A stretch of 64,000 nucleotides of DNA from Planctomycetota bacterium (GCA_021413885.1 JAIOPM010000057.1:124001-188000); one strand, 5' to 3'; counted from the stretch's first letter, positions 6,576 through 15,830 are shown. Made by a program: numbers and translations. Notes: generated from the letters alone by a model not told the origin.

Positions 6576-8776
6576 TTGACGAAGTCGATCTGGAACGCGT
6601 TCGAGAGGTTGATCGCCTTCGAGCACGGGCTCGAGATGCTGTCGCGGAACCACGCCTGGAAGTACCACGTCGTGCCCGGCTGGAGCTGCGCGGAAGCGAG
6701 GCTCACCGGGTTGATCAACGTGAACACTCCGACCGGCCCCGAGTTCTGCACGGTGAAGCGCTTGGTCGAGCCGCCGACGCAGCGCAAGCCGTCGCCGAAC
6801 ACCACGCCGGTGCCGCCGCCGACCAGACCGGTGCCCGTGTAGACGAGCCCGAACTTGTTGCTCGGCACGTGGATCACGTAGATCGCGGTGTCGTGCGCGG
6901 AGACGCTCGCTCCGCCGAAGTTGTAGAGCAACGCGCCCTTGCCCGACGTGTTGCGGCAACCTTCGCCGTGGCCGCCGACGTTGCCGCACGGACACGGCTT
7001 GCCGGTGCCGTCGCCGAAGCACACGGACGTGCCGGTGCCGGGGCGACATTCGTCGGGTTGACCGTCGGCGTCGACGTCGAAGCTCGAGGTCGCGAGCTCG
7101 CACGCATCGCCGACGCCGTCGCCGTCGCAGTCCTGCTGCAGCGGATTGAAGATCGGCGGGCAGTTGTCGACGCACGTCGCGAGCCCGTCACCGTCGACGT
7201 CCGCGTCGGACACTCCGCAACCGCAGTTGCCGGGCGCGATCTTGAACGGATCGGTCGGACAGCCGTCGAGGCAGTTCGCGATGCCGTCGTTGTCGGTGTC
7301 GGTGTCGGCGACGCCGCAACCGCATTGACCGGGTGCGGTCTTGCCCGGATCGCTCGGGCAACCGTCGACGCAGTTCGCGACGCCGTCGCCGTCGCTGTCG
7401 GTGTCGGGATTGCCGCAACCGCATTGGCCCGCCGCGATCTTGCCCGGATCGGCAGGGCAACCGTCGATGCAGTTCGCGACGCCGTCGCCGTCGTTGTCGG
7501 TGTCGGGGTTGCCGCAACCGCACGCGCCGGGATTGGACTTGGTCGGATCGTTCGGGCAACCGTCGAAGCAATTCGGCACGCCGTCGCCGTCGGAGTCGGT
7601 GTCCGCGATGCCGCAGCCGCAGGCTCCCGGGTTGGTCTTGTTCGCGTCGTTCGGGCAACCGTCGATGCAGTTCGCGACGCCGTCGCCGTCGCTGTCGGTG
7701 TCGGCGATGCCGCAGCCGCAGGTGCCGGGGCTCGTCTTCAACGCATCGTTCGGACAACCGTCGATGCAGTTCGGCACGCCGTCGCCGTCGCTGTCGGTTT
7801 CCGCGACGCCGCAACCGCACGCGCCGGGCAACACCTTCGCCGCGTCGAGCGGGCAGCCGTCGGCACAGTCGCTCGTTCCATCCTGGTCCGCGTCGTTCGG
7901 CGCGCACGAGCAATCGCCGAGCGCCGCAGTAACGCGCAAGTAGAAACCGCCGTACGGATCACCGAGCAGGCCTTGGCAACCGCTGGTCTGTGTGCTCGAA
8001 CCTTCGCGGTAGTAAACGTCGTCGTTGCCGAGCCCGGTGCCGAGGTTGCCCGGGTTCTTGAAGACGGTGCCGTCGCCGATCGGACAGAAGCCGGGTTGCG
8101 CGAGGTCGCCCGCGATCACGAAGCCGCCGACGGTCGCGAGCGTCGTGCCCGTCTGGTTCGGCATCGAGAGCGCATAACCGAAGCCGTCGGCGTTCGGCGC
8201 GCCGGTCCACACGCCGTCGGCGTCGCCGCGCATGCAGAACTCCGAGCCGCCGGCGAGATCGACGGTGACGGTGTAGCAGACGAGCTTGCCGAGCTGGTTC
8301 GACGCGGGCAGGCCGGTCAACGTGAAGTCGGCGATCGGCGCGCCGGCCGCGGCGAGCGATTGGCAATCGTCGTAGTCCTGGAAGAAGCGCACGCGCACCG
8401 TCGCGCCCGGACCGCCGGACGCGAGCTGCAGCTCGCGCGTGCAGTACGAGATCTCGAACGCGGTGATGCGGTAGCTCTGGTTGAAGCCCATCGTCGGCGC
8501 GGGCGCATTCGTCGACGGGACCTCGCCGTCGTCGATCACCGTCGAGCCCGAGAGCAGCGGCGCGAACTGATTGGTCGGGCAGGTGTTCGCGTAGACGACG
8601 CCGCCGATGGTGAACTTCGCTCCGTCGATCGTCGGAGACGTCGCGTGCAGCGTGTGCGTCGCGACCTCATACGTGCCGCCGTAACGGATGTCGGTGCCGC
8701 ACGGCTCGCATTCGCGCCCTTGCGCGGCGACTGCACCGGTGAGTACGAAGCCAGCCAACCAACGAATCGAATCCAT
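6572..8776 (-). CDS. Secreted protein with seven 33-residue Cys/Asp repeats (thrombospondin type 3-like)
   Basis: The protein has 734 residues. The signal peptide is residues 1-19 (cleavage after VAAQ). A beta-rich domain of unknown family with paired cysteines spans about 20-315. Seven repeats of exactly 33 residues fill 320-550, with consensus CGCG-x2-D(T)D-x-D(G)DG-x-x-(N)C-x-DGCP-x-D-x-x-K-x-x-PG; the last is degenerate. A C-terminal domain (about 570-734) starts near CFGDG and ends WYFQAWFRDS...NLSN. Asp-rich DxDxDG spacing is typical of calcium binding in thrombospondin type 3 repeats, and paired Cys suggest disulfides, hence export. Start: AAGGGG lies 6 nt before the ATG. The C-terminal domain is shared with the protein at 10357-15714 and may be an anchoring or secretion module (inference). 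No catalytic domain is recognised. Confidence 0.85.
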   Translation of the reverse strand: MDSIRWLAGFVLTGAVAAQGRECEPCGTDIRYGGTYEVATHTLHATSPTIDGAKFTIGGVVYANTCPTNQFAPLLSGSTVIDDGEVPSTNAPAPTMGFNQSYRITAFEISYCTRELQLASGGPGATVRVRFFQDYDDCQSLAAAGAPIADFTLTGLPASNQLGKLVCYTVTVDLAGGSEFCMRGDADGVWTGAPNADGFGYALSMPNQTGTTLATVGGFVIAGDLAQPGFCPIGDGTVFKNPGNLGTGLGNDDVYYREGSSTQTSGCQGLLGDPYGGFYLRVTAALGDCSCAPNDADQDGTSDCADGCPLDAAKVLPGACGCGVAETDSDGDGVPNCIDGCPNDALKTSPGTCGCGIADTDSDGDGVANCIDGCPNDANKTNPGACGCGIADTDSDGDGVPNCFDGCPNDPTKSNPGACGCGNPDTDNDGDGVANCIDGCPADPGKIAAGQCGCGNPDTDSDGDGVANCVDGCPSDPGKTAPGQCGCGVADTDTDNDGIANCLDGCPTDPFKIAPGNCGCGVSDADVDGDGLATCVDNCPPIFNPLQQDCDGDGVGDACELATSSFDVDADGQPDECRPGTGTSVCFGDGTGKPCPCGNVGGHGEGCRNTSGKGALLYNFGGASVSAHDTAIYVIHVPSNKFGLVYTGTGLVGGGTGVVFGDGLRCVGGSTKRFTVQNSGPVGVFTLINPVSLASAQLQPGTTWYFQAWFRDSISSPCSKAINLSNAFQIDFVN
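7127..7819 (-). repeat. Tandem 99-bp coding repeat, 7 units
   Basis: Successive Cys-Gly-Cys-Gly codons start at 7819 and recur every 99 bp down to 7225, with no indels. The DNA is strongly conserved between units (for example the recurring ccgtcgccgtcg tract), so units may be gained or lost by slippage or recombination. The unit nearest the 3' end diverges after DNCPP. Confidence 0.9.
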
Positions 8777-9276
8777 GACGAACCCCTTCCATGAACCTGC
8801 GCTAGCGAAGCAACTCGCCGTCTCCGCGTGCGAGCGCGGCTCCGACGAGACGAGGCCGAAAATTCTAGTTGAGGCCTTGTCTCTCCGCGGCGGCGGCCGC
8901 GGACGGATTCGCGAAATCGTCGAACCAATACGCGACGCCGCGTGCTGTACGACGACGGGAATCGACGGAACCGAGCGAGGGTTCGGTTCGTCGCTCGTCG
9001 CTTTTCGGTCGTGATCGGAACGTGCAAGCGTCCCGAGCCGCGCGGTTTCGCGCGCTCGACGCGACGCACCGTGCGTTGACGGAGCCTCCTCCGCCGCGCC
9101 GGACCGAGCGTGTGCGGGTTCGAACCCGTTCGTGCTTCGATCCGTGCTCCGGCGCGGGCGCGAGCAGCACGCGCATCGTCGTGTCGTCGATGAACGGGAC
9201 GTGAAGACCGAGTTCGACGCGAAGCGGCGCGACGACGCGCGTGCTTCGGAGACTCGACCGAAAAGGTCCGGTCGTT
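8777..9276. other. 500-bp intergenic region without a recognisable gene
   Basis: Open frames on both strands here are Arg/Ser-rich and match nothing I recognise. The only signals I see are TAGAAT (minus strand, 8862-8867) and the ribosome site of the secreted-protein gene. A 14-bp palindrome at 9115-9128 resembles a tRNA T-arm, but no tRNA can be folded around it. The right part follows the stop of the alcohol dehydrogenase gene and has no clear terminator. Confidence 0.6.
8862..8867 (-). promoter_or_regulatory. Candidate -10 element TAGAAT of the secreted repeat-protein gene
   Basis: TAGAAT on the minus strand is a five-of-six match to TATAAT. It lies 85 nt before the start codon at 8776, which would give a leader of about 78 nt carrying a proper ribosome site. 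No clear -35 box is seen. Confidence 0.4.
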
Positions 9277-10260
9277 TCAGGGCAACAGGACCGCGGCTCC
9301 CGCGATCCGCCCCGCGCGCAAGTCGTCGAGCGCGACGTTCGCGACGGCGAGCGCGTAGGGCACGGGCTCGACGCGCAACGGCACGCGCGCGGCGAGCGCG
9401 AGGAATTCCTCGCCGTCGCGCCGCGTCAGGTTCGCGATCGAACGCAACACGCGCTCGCCCCACAGCAACGAGTACGGGAACGACGGGATGTCGCTCATGT
9501 GGATGCCCGCGCACACGACGGTGCCGCCGCGCGCGACTTGCGCGAGCGCGCGCGGGACGAGCTCCCCCACCGGCGCGAAGAGCAACGCCGCGTCGAGCTC
9601 CGACGGCGCGAGCTCGAGCGACGAACCCGCCCATTCCGCGCCGAGCGAACGAGCAAGCGCTTGCGCCGCTCGATCGCCCGGCCGCGTGAACGCGAAGACG
9701 CGCCGGCCTTCGTGCCGCGCGAGCTGCAGGACGAGATGCGCGGCGGCGCCGAAGCCCCAGAGCCCGAGGCGCTCAGGGTCGCCGGCCGCGCGCAACGCGC
9801 GGTAGCCGATCGCGCCGGCGCAGAGGAGCGGCGCGGCGTGCAGCGAGTCGTAGTTCTCCGGCAGTGCAAACGCGAAGCGCTCGTCGACGCGCACGAACTC
9901 GGCGAAGCCGCCGTCGGTGTCGTAGCCGGTGAAGCGCGCGGCGGCGCGCAGGTTCTCGCGGCCGCTCGTACAGCTCGCGCAACGACCGCACACGCTACTC
10001 AGCCAACCGACGCCGATGCGCTCGCCGACCGCGAAACGCTCCGCGCCCGGCCCGCGTTCGACGACGTCGCCGACGATTTCGTGACCGGGGACGCGCGGCA
10101 GTCCGCGCGGTTCGAGGTCGCCGTCGACGAGATGGAGATCGGTGCGGCACACCGCGCACGCGCGCACGGCGATCAGCACTTCGCCGGCGGCCGGCCGCGG
10201 ACGCTCGAGCTCGCGCCCCGCCAACGCGCCGCGCGACGACTCGAGGACCATCGCTCGCAT
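9277..10260 (-). CDS. Zinc-dependent alcohol dehydrogenase (MDR family) lacking the fourth structural-zinc cysteine
   Basis: The 327-residue cytoplasmic enzyme belongs to the medium-chain dehydrogenase family, propanol-preferring or AdhA-like branch. CAVCRTDLHLVDG supplies the catalytic-zinc Cys, PGHEIVGDV the His-Glu pair, and GLWGFGAAAHLVLQLA the NAD(P)-binding loop. The structural-zinc lobe reads CGRCASCTSGRENLRAAARF, where family members have Cys after ENL; here it is Arg (CGC codon), so one of four ligands is missing. The ATG at 10260 gives the canonical MRAMVLE start; an upstream ATG at 10335 would add an atypical leader. The gene lies 96 bp downstream of the 1785-residue secreted protein gene on the same strand. 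A reduced or absent structural zinc is inferred, not shown. Confidence 0.85.
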   Translation of the reverse strand: MRAMVLESSRGALAGRELERPRPAAGEVLIAVRACAVCRTDLHLVDGDLEPRGLPRVPGHEIVGDVVERGPGAERFAVGERIGVGWLSSVCGRCASCTSGRENLRAAARFTGYDTDGGFAEFVRVDERFAFALPENYDSLHAAPLLCAGAIGYRALRAAGDPERLGLWGFGAAAHLVLQLARHEGRRVFAFTRPGDRAAQALARSLGAEWAGSSLELAPSELDAALLFAPVGELVPRALAQVARGGTVVCAGIHMSDIPSFPYSLLWGERVLRSIANLTRRDGEEFLALAARVPLRVEPVPYALAVANVALDDLRAGRIAGAAVLLP

Positions 10261-10356
10261 CGCGCCGTGGATACCGCACCGCGAAGGCGCCATCAAGCAG
10301 CGCGGGGCGCCGCGCACACGCGCGACGCCCCGCATTTCGGGAGTCTTCCGTCGGGA

Positions 10357-13300
10357 TCAGGGCAAGAAGTCGACCTTCAAGCCGTTCGACAAGTTCTGCG
10401 AGGTACCGCACGGGCTGGCGAGCACGTCACGGTGCCAGACCTGGAAGTACCAGGTGGAGCCCGCGACGATCAGCGCCGGAGCCGCGGCCGCCGGGTTCGT
10501 GCGGACGAACGAACCGGTCGCTCCGCTCGATTGCGCGCCGAAGCGCTTGATGAAGCCCTTCACGCAGCGCAAGCCGTCCTTGAACGGCAGACCGGCTCCG
10601 CCGATCTGAGCATCGGACGAGCCCATGTAGACCAAGCCGAACTTGTTGACCGGCATGCGCACCACGTAGAGCGTGGTGTTGCCGGCGCCGACGCTCGCGC
10701 CGCCGAGGTTGTAGAGCAACGCGCCGTTGCCGGTCGAGTTCGCGCAACCTTCACCGGTACCGCCGGAGTTGCCGCACGGGCAAGGAGTCTGGCTTCCGTC
10801 GCCGAAGCAGAACGGCGTGCCCACACCTTGCTCGCAATCGTCCGGGATGGTGTTGGAGTTCGTGTCGAGCGAGAAGTTCGACACGAGGTCGCACGCGTCA
10901 CCGACGCCGTTCCCGTTGCAGTCTTGCTGACCCGGGTTGGCGATGGTGTCGCAGTTGTCGTTGCAGTCGGCGATGCCGTCGGTGTCGGTGTCGGTGTCGG
11001 CCGTACCGCAACCACATTGACCCGGAGCGACCTTGTTCGCGTCGTTCGGGCAACCATCGACGCAGTCGGCGGTGCCGTCATTGTCGGTGTCGGTGTCGGT
11101 GAAGCCGCAACCACACTGACCCGGAGCGATCTTGTTGGAATCGGTCGGGCAGAGGTCGTTGCAGTCGGCCGTACCGTCGTTGTCGCTGTCGGTGTCGGCG
11201 AAGCCGCAACCGCATTGACCCGGAGCGATCTTGTTCGGATCGTTCGCGCAGAGGTCGTTGCAGTCGGCGGTGCCGTCGCTGTCGGTGTCGGTGTCGGCGA
11301 AGCCGCAACCGCATTGACCCGGAGCGATCTTGTTCGGATCGCTCACGCAACCGTCGAAGCAATCGAAGGTGCCGTCGCTGTCGGTGTCGACGTCCGCGAC
11401 GCCGCAGCCACAGATGCCCGGCGCGATCTTGTTCGGATCGGTCGGGCAAGCGTCGCTGCAGTCGATGGTGCCGTCACCGTCGGTGTCGGCGTTGCTGTCG
11501 ATGAAGCCGCAACCACAGGTGCCGGGCGCGATCTTGTTCGGATCGGTCGGGCAGAGGTCGTTGCAGTCCGCGGTGCCGTCGTTGTCGGTGTCGGTGTCGG
11601 CGAAGCCGCAACCACATTGACCCGGAGCGATCTTGTTCGGATCGGCGGGGCAGAGGTCGTTGCAGTCGGCGGTGCCGTCACTGTCGCTGTCGGTATCCGG
11701 CACACCGCAACCGCATTGGCCCGGAGTGATCTTGTTCGGATCGCTCGCGCAGCCGTCGTTGCAGTCAGGCGTACCGTCGCTGTCCGAATCGGTGTCGGCG
11801 ATGCCGCAACCGCACGCGCCCGGAGCGATCTTGAAGGGATCGTTCGCGCAGGCGTCGTTGCAGTCAGGCGTACCGTCGGAGTCCGAATCGGTGTCGGCGA
11901 AGCCGCAACCACACGTGCCGGGAGCGATCTTGTTCGGATCAGCCGGGCAGAGGTCGTTGCAGTCCGGAGTGCCGTCGGAGTCGGTGTCGGTGTCGGCCGT
12001 GCCGCAACCGCACGTACCCGGAGCGATCTTGTTCGGATCGGTCGGGCAGAGGTCGTTGCAGTCGGCCGTGCCGTCCGCGTCGGTGTCGGTGTCGGCGATG
12101 CCGCAACCGCACTGACCCGGATTCGCCTTGCCCGAATCGTTCGGGCAGAGGTCGCCGGAGTTGGCCACGTAGCCCGGAGGCGCGGTGCAGCCGACGACCG
12201 TCGCTCCGTTCGGATCACCGAAGCCGTCGCCGTCGACGTCCGCGTAGAACGTCGTGCCGCCGGTGGAGACGCTGATGCCGTAGTCCTCGACCTCGCCGTA
12301 CGTGAACGTCACGCACGGGTTGGTCTGCGAGAAAGCGGCCGTGACGGAAGTGTCGCCCATGCCGACGCGCACTCGCGCGTTGCCGAGCGACGCGCCGAAC
12401 GGGACCGAGATCGTGCCGTTGAAGTAACCGGTCACGCTGTTGGTCGTCGTGGGCACGCCGAGCGAGTCCACCGGTCCGAGGCCGCCGTTCAACTGGTACA
12501 CCTCGCCCGAATCGTTGAGCGTGAGGTTCTGGTTCCAATCGACCCACACGGTGCAGCGGTCGACCATGTAGGAACCCGGCACCGTCACCTTGATCGGGTA
12601 GGTGCCGCACCGCGCGACCGCAGTCGACAGCGGATAGAGCGTGTACTTGTCGTTGGCCGTCAGTGCCGGCGTGTTGTCGATCGTGCCGAACTCGACACGG
12701 CCGATCTTCTCGAACGTGATGTCCGTGGAGGTCGACGCGCAGTAGTTCGGGCAGGTGAGCGTGAGCTTCGCCGTGCCGACCGCCGAGCCGTTGCCGCTGA
12801 CCAACAAGTAGTACGTCACACCCGCGGTGCTCGACCACGAAACGGTCGAACGATCGGGCGAGACGCACACGCCGTCGTCGTCGTTGTCGCCGACGCAGAC
12901 CAGCGACCCGCACGTGCCGGAGAACACCGACAGACGCGTGTCGTAGGTCGTGCCCGGATCACACGTCGTCGCCGTCATGGCGAAGCCGGTGCCGGTGACC
13001 GAGTACCACACGCCCGGAGCGGTGAGCACCGGTCCGCAAGCCGGCGCGGTGTCGACCGTGGCGAGCGTCGTGTCGGACGTCACCGACCCGCCGCACGTCG
13101 CGGGCAAAGCTCCCGAGCACAGGTCGTTGCCGGGCGCGGCCGGAGGTCCGACGACCAGGGTGTAGTCCTCGATGTTGCCGAAGCTCGTCGAGCCGCACGG
13201 GGTCGGGGCGGTGCTGAAGTTCAGGCGCACGCGCATGCGCGTGTTCCCGAGCGCGGCACCGAACGGCACGTTGAGCGTGCCGGTGTAGATCGCCGTGCCG

Positions 13301-15714
13301 CCGTTGCTGAGCACGGTCGACTCACCGGAGTCGGTGAAGACGCCGTTGTGGTTCCAGTCGCTGTAGACCGTGACCAAGTCGCTCGAGAACCAGGTGCCGA
13401 TCGTGACGGTGATGAGCGCCGAGCTGCCTTGCGCCACGTTCGTCGACTGCGTGCAGTGGAAGTCCTCGTAGCCCGGGACCGCGACGCACGCCGTTGTGTT
13501 GTTGATCGTGCCGATCTTCGTGTTGCTGATGAACTCGTCCGTGCCGCAGACGAAGCCCGTCGCGGTCGACGAGCAGTAACCGGTGGTCACCGTCGCCGAG
13601 CCGTTCGCCGAACGCGCTTGCGCGTCGAGGATCGTGAAGGCGATCGTCTTGAGGCCGTCGGTCAGACAGCTCGAGACCACTTGGTTGACGGTGAAGACGT
13701 TGTCGTTCGCCGTGACGTCCGGAGCGATGCCGTCGTCGAAGAGGCTGGTCGTCGACGAGCCGCCGAGCGAGGTCATGTTCGCCGTGACCGTGATGCCCGA
13801 GCTGGTCGGGTTCGTGCCCGGCGTGACCGTGACGGTCATCGTGACCGTCGCCCCGCCTTGCACCGTGCTCGGCGTGATCGCGCCCACGCCGCTCGGCGGC
13901 GTCGGACCGACGAACGACGCGGCGATGCTGAACGCGCCGCCCGAACCGATGCCCTTGTCGGACACGCGGATCAGATAGGTGCCGGCCGGTTGCGCGGTCG
14001 CCGTCAAGCAGGACGACGGACCGCCGCAAGGCGCGCCGCCGCAATCGTCGTTGCACGCGACTTGAGCGCCGCCGCAAGTTGCGTAGATCGCCACCGCGGT
14101 GTCGATCGCCGAACCGCACGTGGTGACCGAGATGTCGCCGGTGCTCGGAGTCGTGACCTTGTACCAGACGTCACGGCCGCTCGCGTCGCACGACGAGGTG
14201 CCGTCGGTCGTCGCGAGGATCGTCGTGCCGGCGATCGGCGCGCCGCCGAGCGTGAGCGCCACGGCGGTCGCGCAGGTGTCGTTCGACGGAGCTTGGCCGC
14301 TGACGCGCAGGTGGTACGGCTTCCAGTTCGTCGAAGTCGACGAGAAGTGCTGGACGCGGATCACGTACGGCGTGCCCGCGGTCAAAGCGACGGTCGCGGT
14401 CGCGAGGTTGAAGCTCGTCGTTCCGGGGCAGCCGTCGTCCTTGCACGAATTCGTGGTCGGAACGACCAGGTTCGCCGTCGTCGCCGGCGTGCCGGTGTGC
14501 ACCGAGACGATCAAGTCCTGGTTCACGCTGGTCATGCAGCTGCTGATGGTCCAGTTGCCGGTCGTGCTCGGCGTGAAGTAGTGGTACGTGTCGGGGCCGA
14601 AGCCGCCCGCGCACGACGACGATCCGACGTCGAGCGTCGCGTTGGTGATCGTGCTGGTCTGGAGACCGCCGCTTCCGGGGAACGTGAACTGCGCGACATT
14701 CGCGCCCGCCACGTTGTTCAGCGGCGCCGCGACCGACGTCACGTTCAGGATGGCGACCAGGTTCGCGCTGTTCGCGCCGTCGACGATCGAGACCGGGAGG
14801 TTGTACATCCCGGGGTTCGTGCCGGCCGGAATGACGAAGGTGTTCAGCGTGAACACGTTGCCGACCGGAGCGCCCATCGATTGCGCGGCGGAGCCGCCGA
14901 CGGTCGAGAGATTGATGGTCGCGGTCGCGCTACCGGAGATCGTGCCTCCGGCGCAGACCGACGCGGTCGCCGTAATCGTCGGCGTCGCGCCCGTCGCGGC
15001 CGAGATGTTCGAGGCGCTGCCGCTCAACGCGTTCGACGTGCACGTCGAGTTGCGCGGGTTCGGCGTGCCGGCGACGAAGTCGACGTTGTTGAAGTTCGTG
15101 TCGTTCGCTCCGCAACCGGTACGGACGACCGCGAGAAGCGTCGTCGGTGCGGGAGTGTTGTTCGCGGAAGTGCCGGCGGGAGCGCACGGCGCACCGCCTG
15201 CTTCACGCGCGTCGGCGCTCGTGCCGTAGCCGACGAAGTCGACGAGCACGCTACCGGCGGGCGGAACGCAGCACTGACCGGTCGCGGCGGAAACGCTCGC
15301 GCCCTGGATCAGGCCGAGCTTGCCGGTCGTGGTCGACATCAAGATCGTCGCCGCGGTTTGATCGGGCAGCGGCAACGGCAACGCAGTGCTCGTCGTCGAC
15401 GGGTTCTGCATGCGCACGAGGTAGTAGCCGCGCGCCGGAACCGAGCCCGTCAATCCGAGGCGCGTCCACGACGTGCCGGCCGACGAGGTGTAGTGCAACG
15501 AATAGGTGGTCAGGTCGACCGACGACGCACCCGCGTTGAAGAGTTCCACGTAGGCCGCGTTCGGCACCGTGCCGCTGCTCGGCGTGTTGGGCCAAAGCTG
15601 ACTGATGCGCACCTGCGCGCTGGACGGAAGCGCGAACAGTGCGAGCGCAGCGCCGACCGACAGCACGGTGCGACACGCACGTCCTGCGATCGCCGCGAGG
15701 AAAGACGAAGCCAT
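10357..15714 (-). CDS. Giant secreted multidomain protein: lamin-tail, two GEVED domains, twelve Cys/Asp repeats
   Basis: The protein has 1785 residues, with a signal peptide over about residues 1-33 (cleavage after SSAQ). A lamin-tail-like domain spans about 34-190 (VELFNAGASSVDLTTYSLHY; ARGYYLVR). Beta-sandwich modules of the pre-peptidase C-terminal type follow to about 700, for example DVWYKVTTPSTG. Two GEVED domains centre near residues 800 and 1080 (SDWNHNGVFTDSGES and VDWNQNLTLNDSGEVYQL, each ending in a (N/G)xxEDY motif). Twelve CGCG repeats occupy about 1202-1599, eleven of 33 and one of 35 residues. The C-terminal domain, about 1630-1785, is homologous to that of the protein at 6572-8776. 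GAGGA six bases before ATG supports the start. There is no enzyme motif; it is probably a calcium-stabilised surface or matrix protein. Confidence 0.85.
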   Translation of the reverse strand: MASSFLAAIAGRACRTVLSVGAALALFALPSSAQVRISQLWPNTPSSGTVPNAAYVELFNAGASSVDLTTYSLHYTSSAGTSWTRLGLTGSVPARGYYLVRMQNPSTTSTALPLPLPDQTAATILMSTTTGKLGLIQGASVSAATGQCCVPPAGSVLVDFVGYGTSADAREAGGAPCAPAGTSANNTPAPTTLLAVVRTGCGANDTNFNNVDFVAGTPNPRNSTCTSNALSGSASNISAATGATPTITATASVCAGGTISGSATATINLSTVGGSAAQSMGAPVGNVFTLNTFVIPAGTNPGMYNLPVSIVDGANSANLVAILNVTSVAAPLNNVAGANVAQFTFPGSGGLQTSTITNATLDVGSSSCAGGFGPDTYHYFTPSTTGNWTISSCMTSVNQDLIVSVHTGTPATTANLVVPTTNSCKDDGCPGTTSFNLATATVALTAGTPYVIRVQHFSSTSTNWKPYHLRVSGQAPSNDTCATAVALTLGGAPIAGTTILATTDGTSSCDASGRDVWYKVTTPSTGDISVTTCGSAIDTAVAIYATCGGAQVACNDDCGGAPCGGPSSCLTATAQPAGTYLIRVSDKGIGSGGAFSIAASFVGPTPPSGVGAITPSTVQGGATVTMTVTVTPGTNPTSSGITVTANMTSLGGSSTTSLFDDGIAPDVTANDNVFTVNQVVSSCLTDGLKTIAFTILDAQARSANGSATVTTGYCSSTATGFVCGTDEFISNTKIGTINNTTACVAVPGYEDFHCTQSTNVAQGSSALITVTIGTWFSSDLVTVYSDWNHNGVFTDSGESTVLSNGGTAIYTGTLNVPFGAALGNTRMRVRLNFSTAPTPCGSTSFGNIEDYTLVVGPPAAPGNDLCSGALPATCGGSVTSDTTLATVDTAPACGPVLTAPGVWYSVTGTGFAMTATTCDPGTTYDTRLSVFSGTCGSLVCVGDNDDDGVCVSPDRSTVSWSSTAGVTYYLLVSGNGSAVGTAKLTLTCPNYCASTSTDITFEKIGRVEFGTIDNTPALTANDKYTLYPLSTAVARCGTYPIKVTVPGSYMVDRCTVWVDWNQNLTLNDSGEVYQLNGGLGPVDSLGVPTTTNSVTGYFNGTISVPFGASLGNARVRVGMGDTSVTAAFSQTNPCVTFTYGEVEDYGISVSTGGTTFYADVDGDGFGDPNGATVVGCTAPPGYVANSGDLCPNDSGKANPGQCGCGIADTDTDADGTADCNDLCPTDPNKIAPGTCGCGTADTDTDSDGTPDCNDLCPADPNKIAPGTCGCGFADTDSDSDGTPDCNDACANDPFKIAPGACGCGIADTDSDSDGTPDCNDGCASDPNKITPGQCGCGVPDTDSDSDGTADCNDLCPADPNKIAPGQCGCGFADTDTDNDGTADCNDLCPTDPNKIAPGTCGCGFIDSNADTDGDGTIDCSDACPTDPNKIAPGICGCGVADVDTDSDGTFDCFDGCVSDPNKIAPGQCGCGFADTDTDSDGTADCNDLCANDPNKIAPGQCGCGFADTDSDNDGTADCNDLCPTDSNKIAPGQCGCGFTDTDTDNDGTADCVDGCPNDANKVAPGQCGCGTADTDTDTDGIADCNDNCDTIANPGQQDCNGNGVGDACDLVSNFSLDTNSNTIPDDCEQGVGTPFCFGDGSQTPCPCGNSGGTGEGCANSTGNGALLYNLGGASVGAGNTTLYVVRMPVNKFGLVYMGSSDAQIGGAGLPFKDGLRCVKGFIKRFGAQSSGATGSFVRTNPAAAAPALIVAGSTWYFQVWHRDVLASPCGTSQNLSNGLKVDFLP
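10918..12111 (-). repeat. Tandem 99-bp coding repeat, 12 units (one of 105 bp)
   Basis: Cys-Gly-Cys-Gly codons begin at 12111 and recur to 11016. Eleven units are 99 bp and one, carrying DSNADTDGDG, is 105 bp. Long blocks such as gatcttgttcggatc recur almost unchanged in most units, pointing to recent unit duplication or gene conversion. Confidence 0.9.
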
Positions 15715-15810
15715 GTGGAGTCCTCGAGAATTGGGGGTTGGGAGAATCCGCGCTCTGCGGGACAGAGCGCCGGGCGAGAGAACAGGATTGTCATCCGCCA
15801 CGATCCGTTC

Positions 15811-15830
15811 TGGGAAGCCCCCGCTTCCCA
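15811..15830. repeat. Perfect 8-bp inverted repeat in the leader region
   Basis: TGGGAAGC, CCCC and GCTTCCCA form an 8-bp stem with a 4-nt loop, 97 nt before the start codon of the giant secreted-protein gene. It could be a terminator stem (no T-tract on the minus strand), an RNA structure in the leader or an operator; the sequence alone does not decide. Confidence 0.45.

Noticed and set aside
9115-9128. CGGGTTCGAACCCG resembles a tRNA T-arm
   Set aside because: It is a plain 14-bp palindrome; the 7-nt T-loop register leaves mismatched stem pairs, and no D-arm, anticodon arm or acceptor stem can be paired around it.
8865-9204. Open frames of about 100-110 codons on both strands in the 500-bp intergenic region
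   Set aside because: Arg/Ser-rich products without recognisable motif or start context; they look like noise expected in high-GC DNA.
9254-9272. CGACCG-AAAAGGTC-CGGTCG hairpin as terminator of the alcohol dehydrogenase gene
   Set aside because: The T residues follow on the plus strand, while the gene is on the minus strand; the stem is only 6 bp.
10262-10335. Upstream ATG giving a 352-residue alcohol dehydrogenase
   Set aside because: The extra 25 residues are Arg/Cys-rich and not family-like, whereas MRAMVLE at 10260 is the normal family start.
10918-12111. Regularly spaced repeats as a possible CRISPR array
   Set aside because: Period is 99 bp without unique spacers, units keep frame and encode the Cys/Asp repeat protein.
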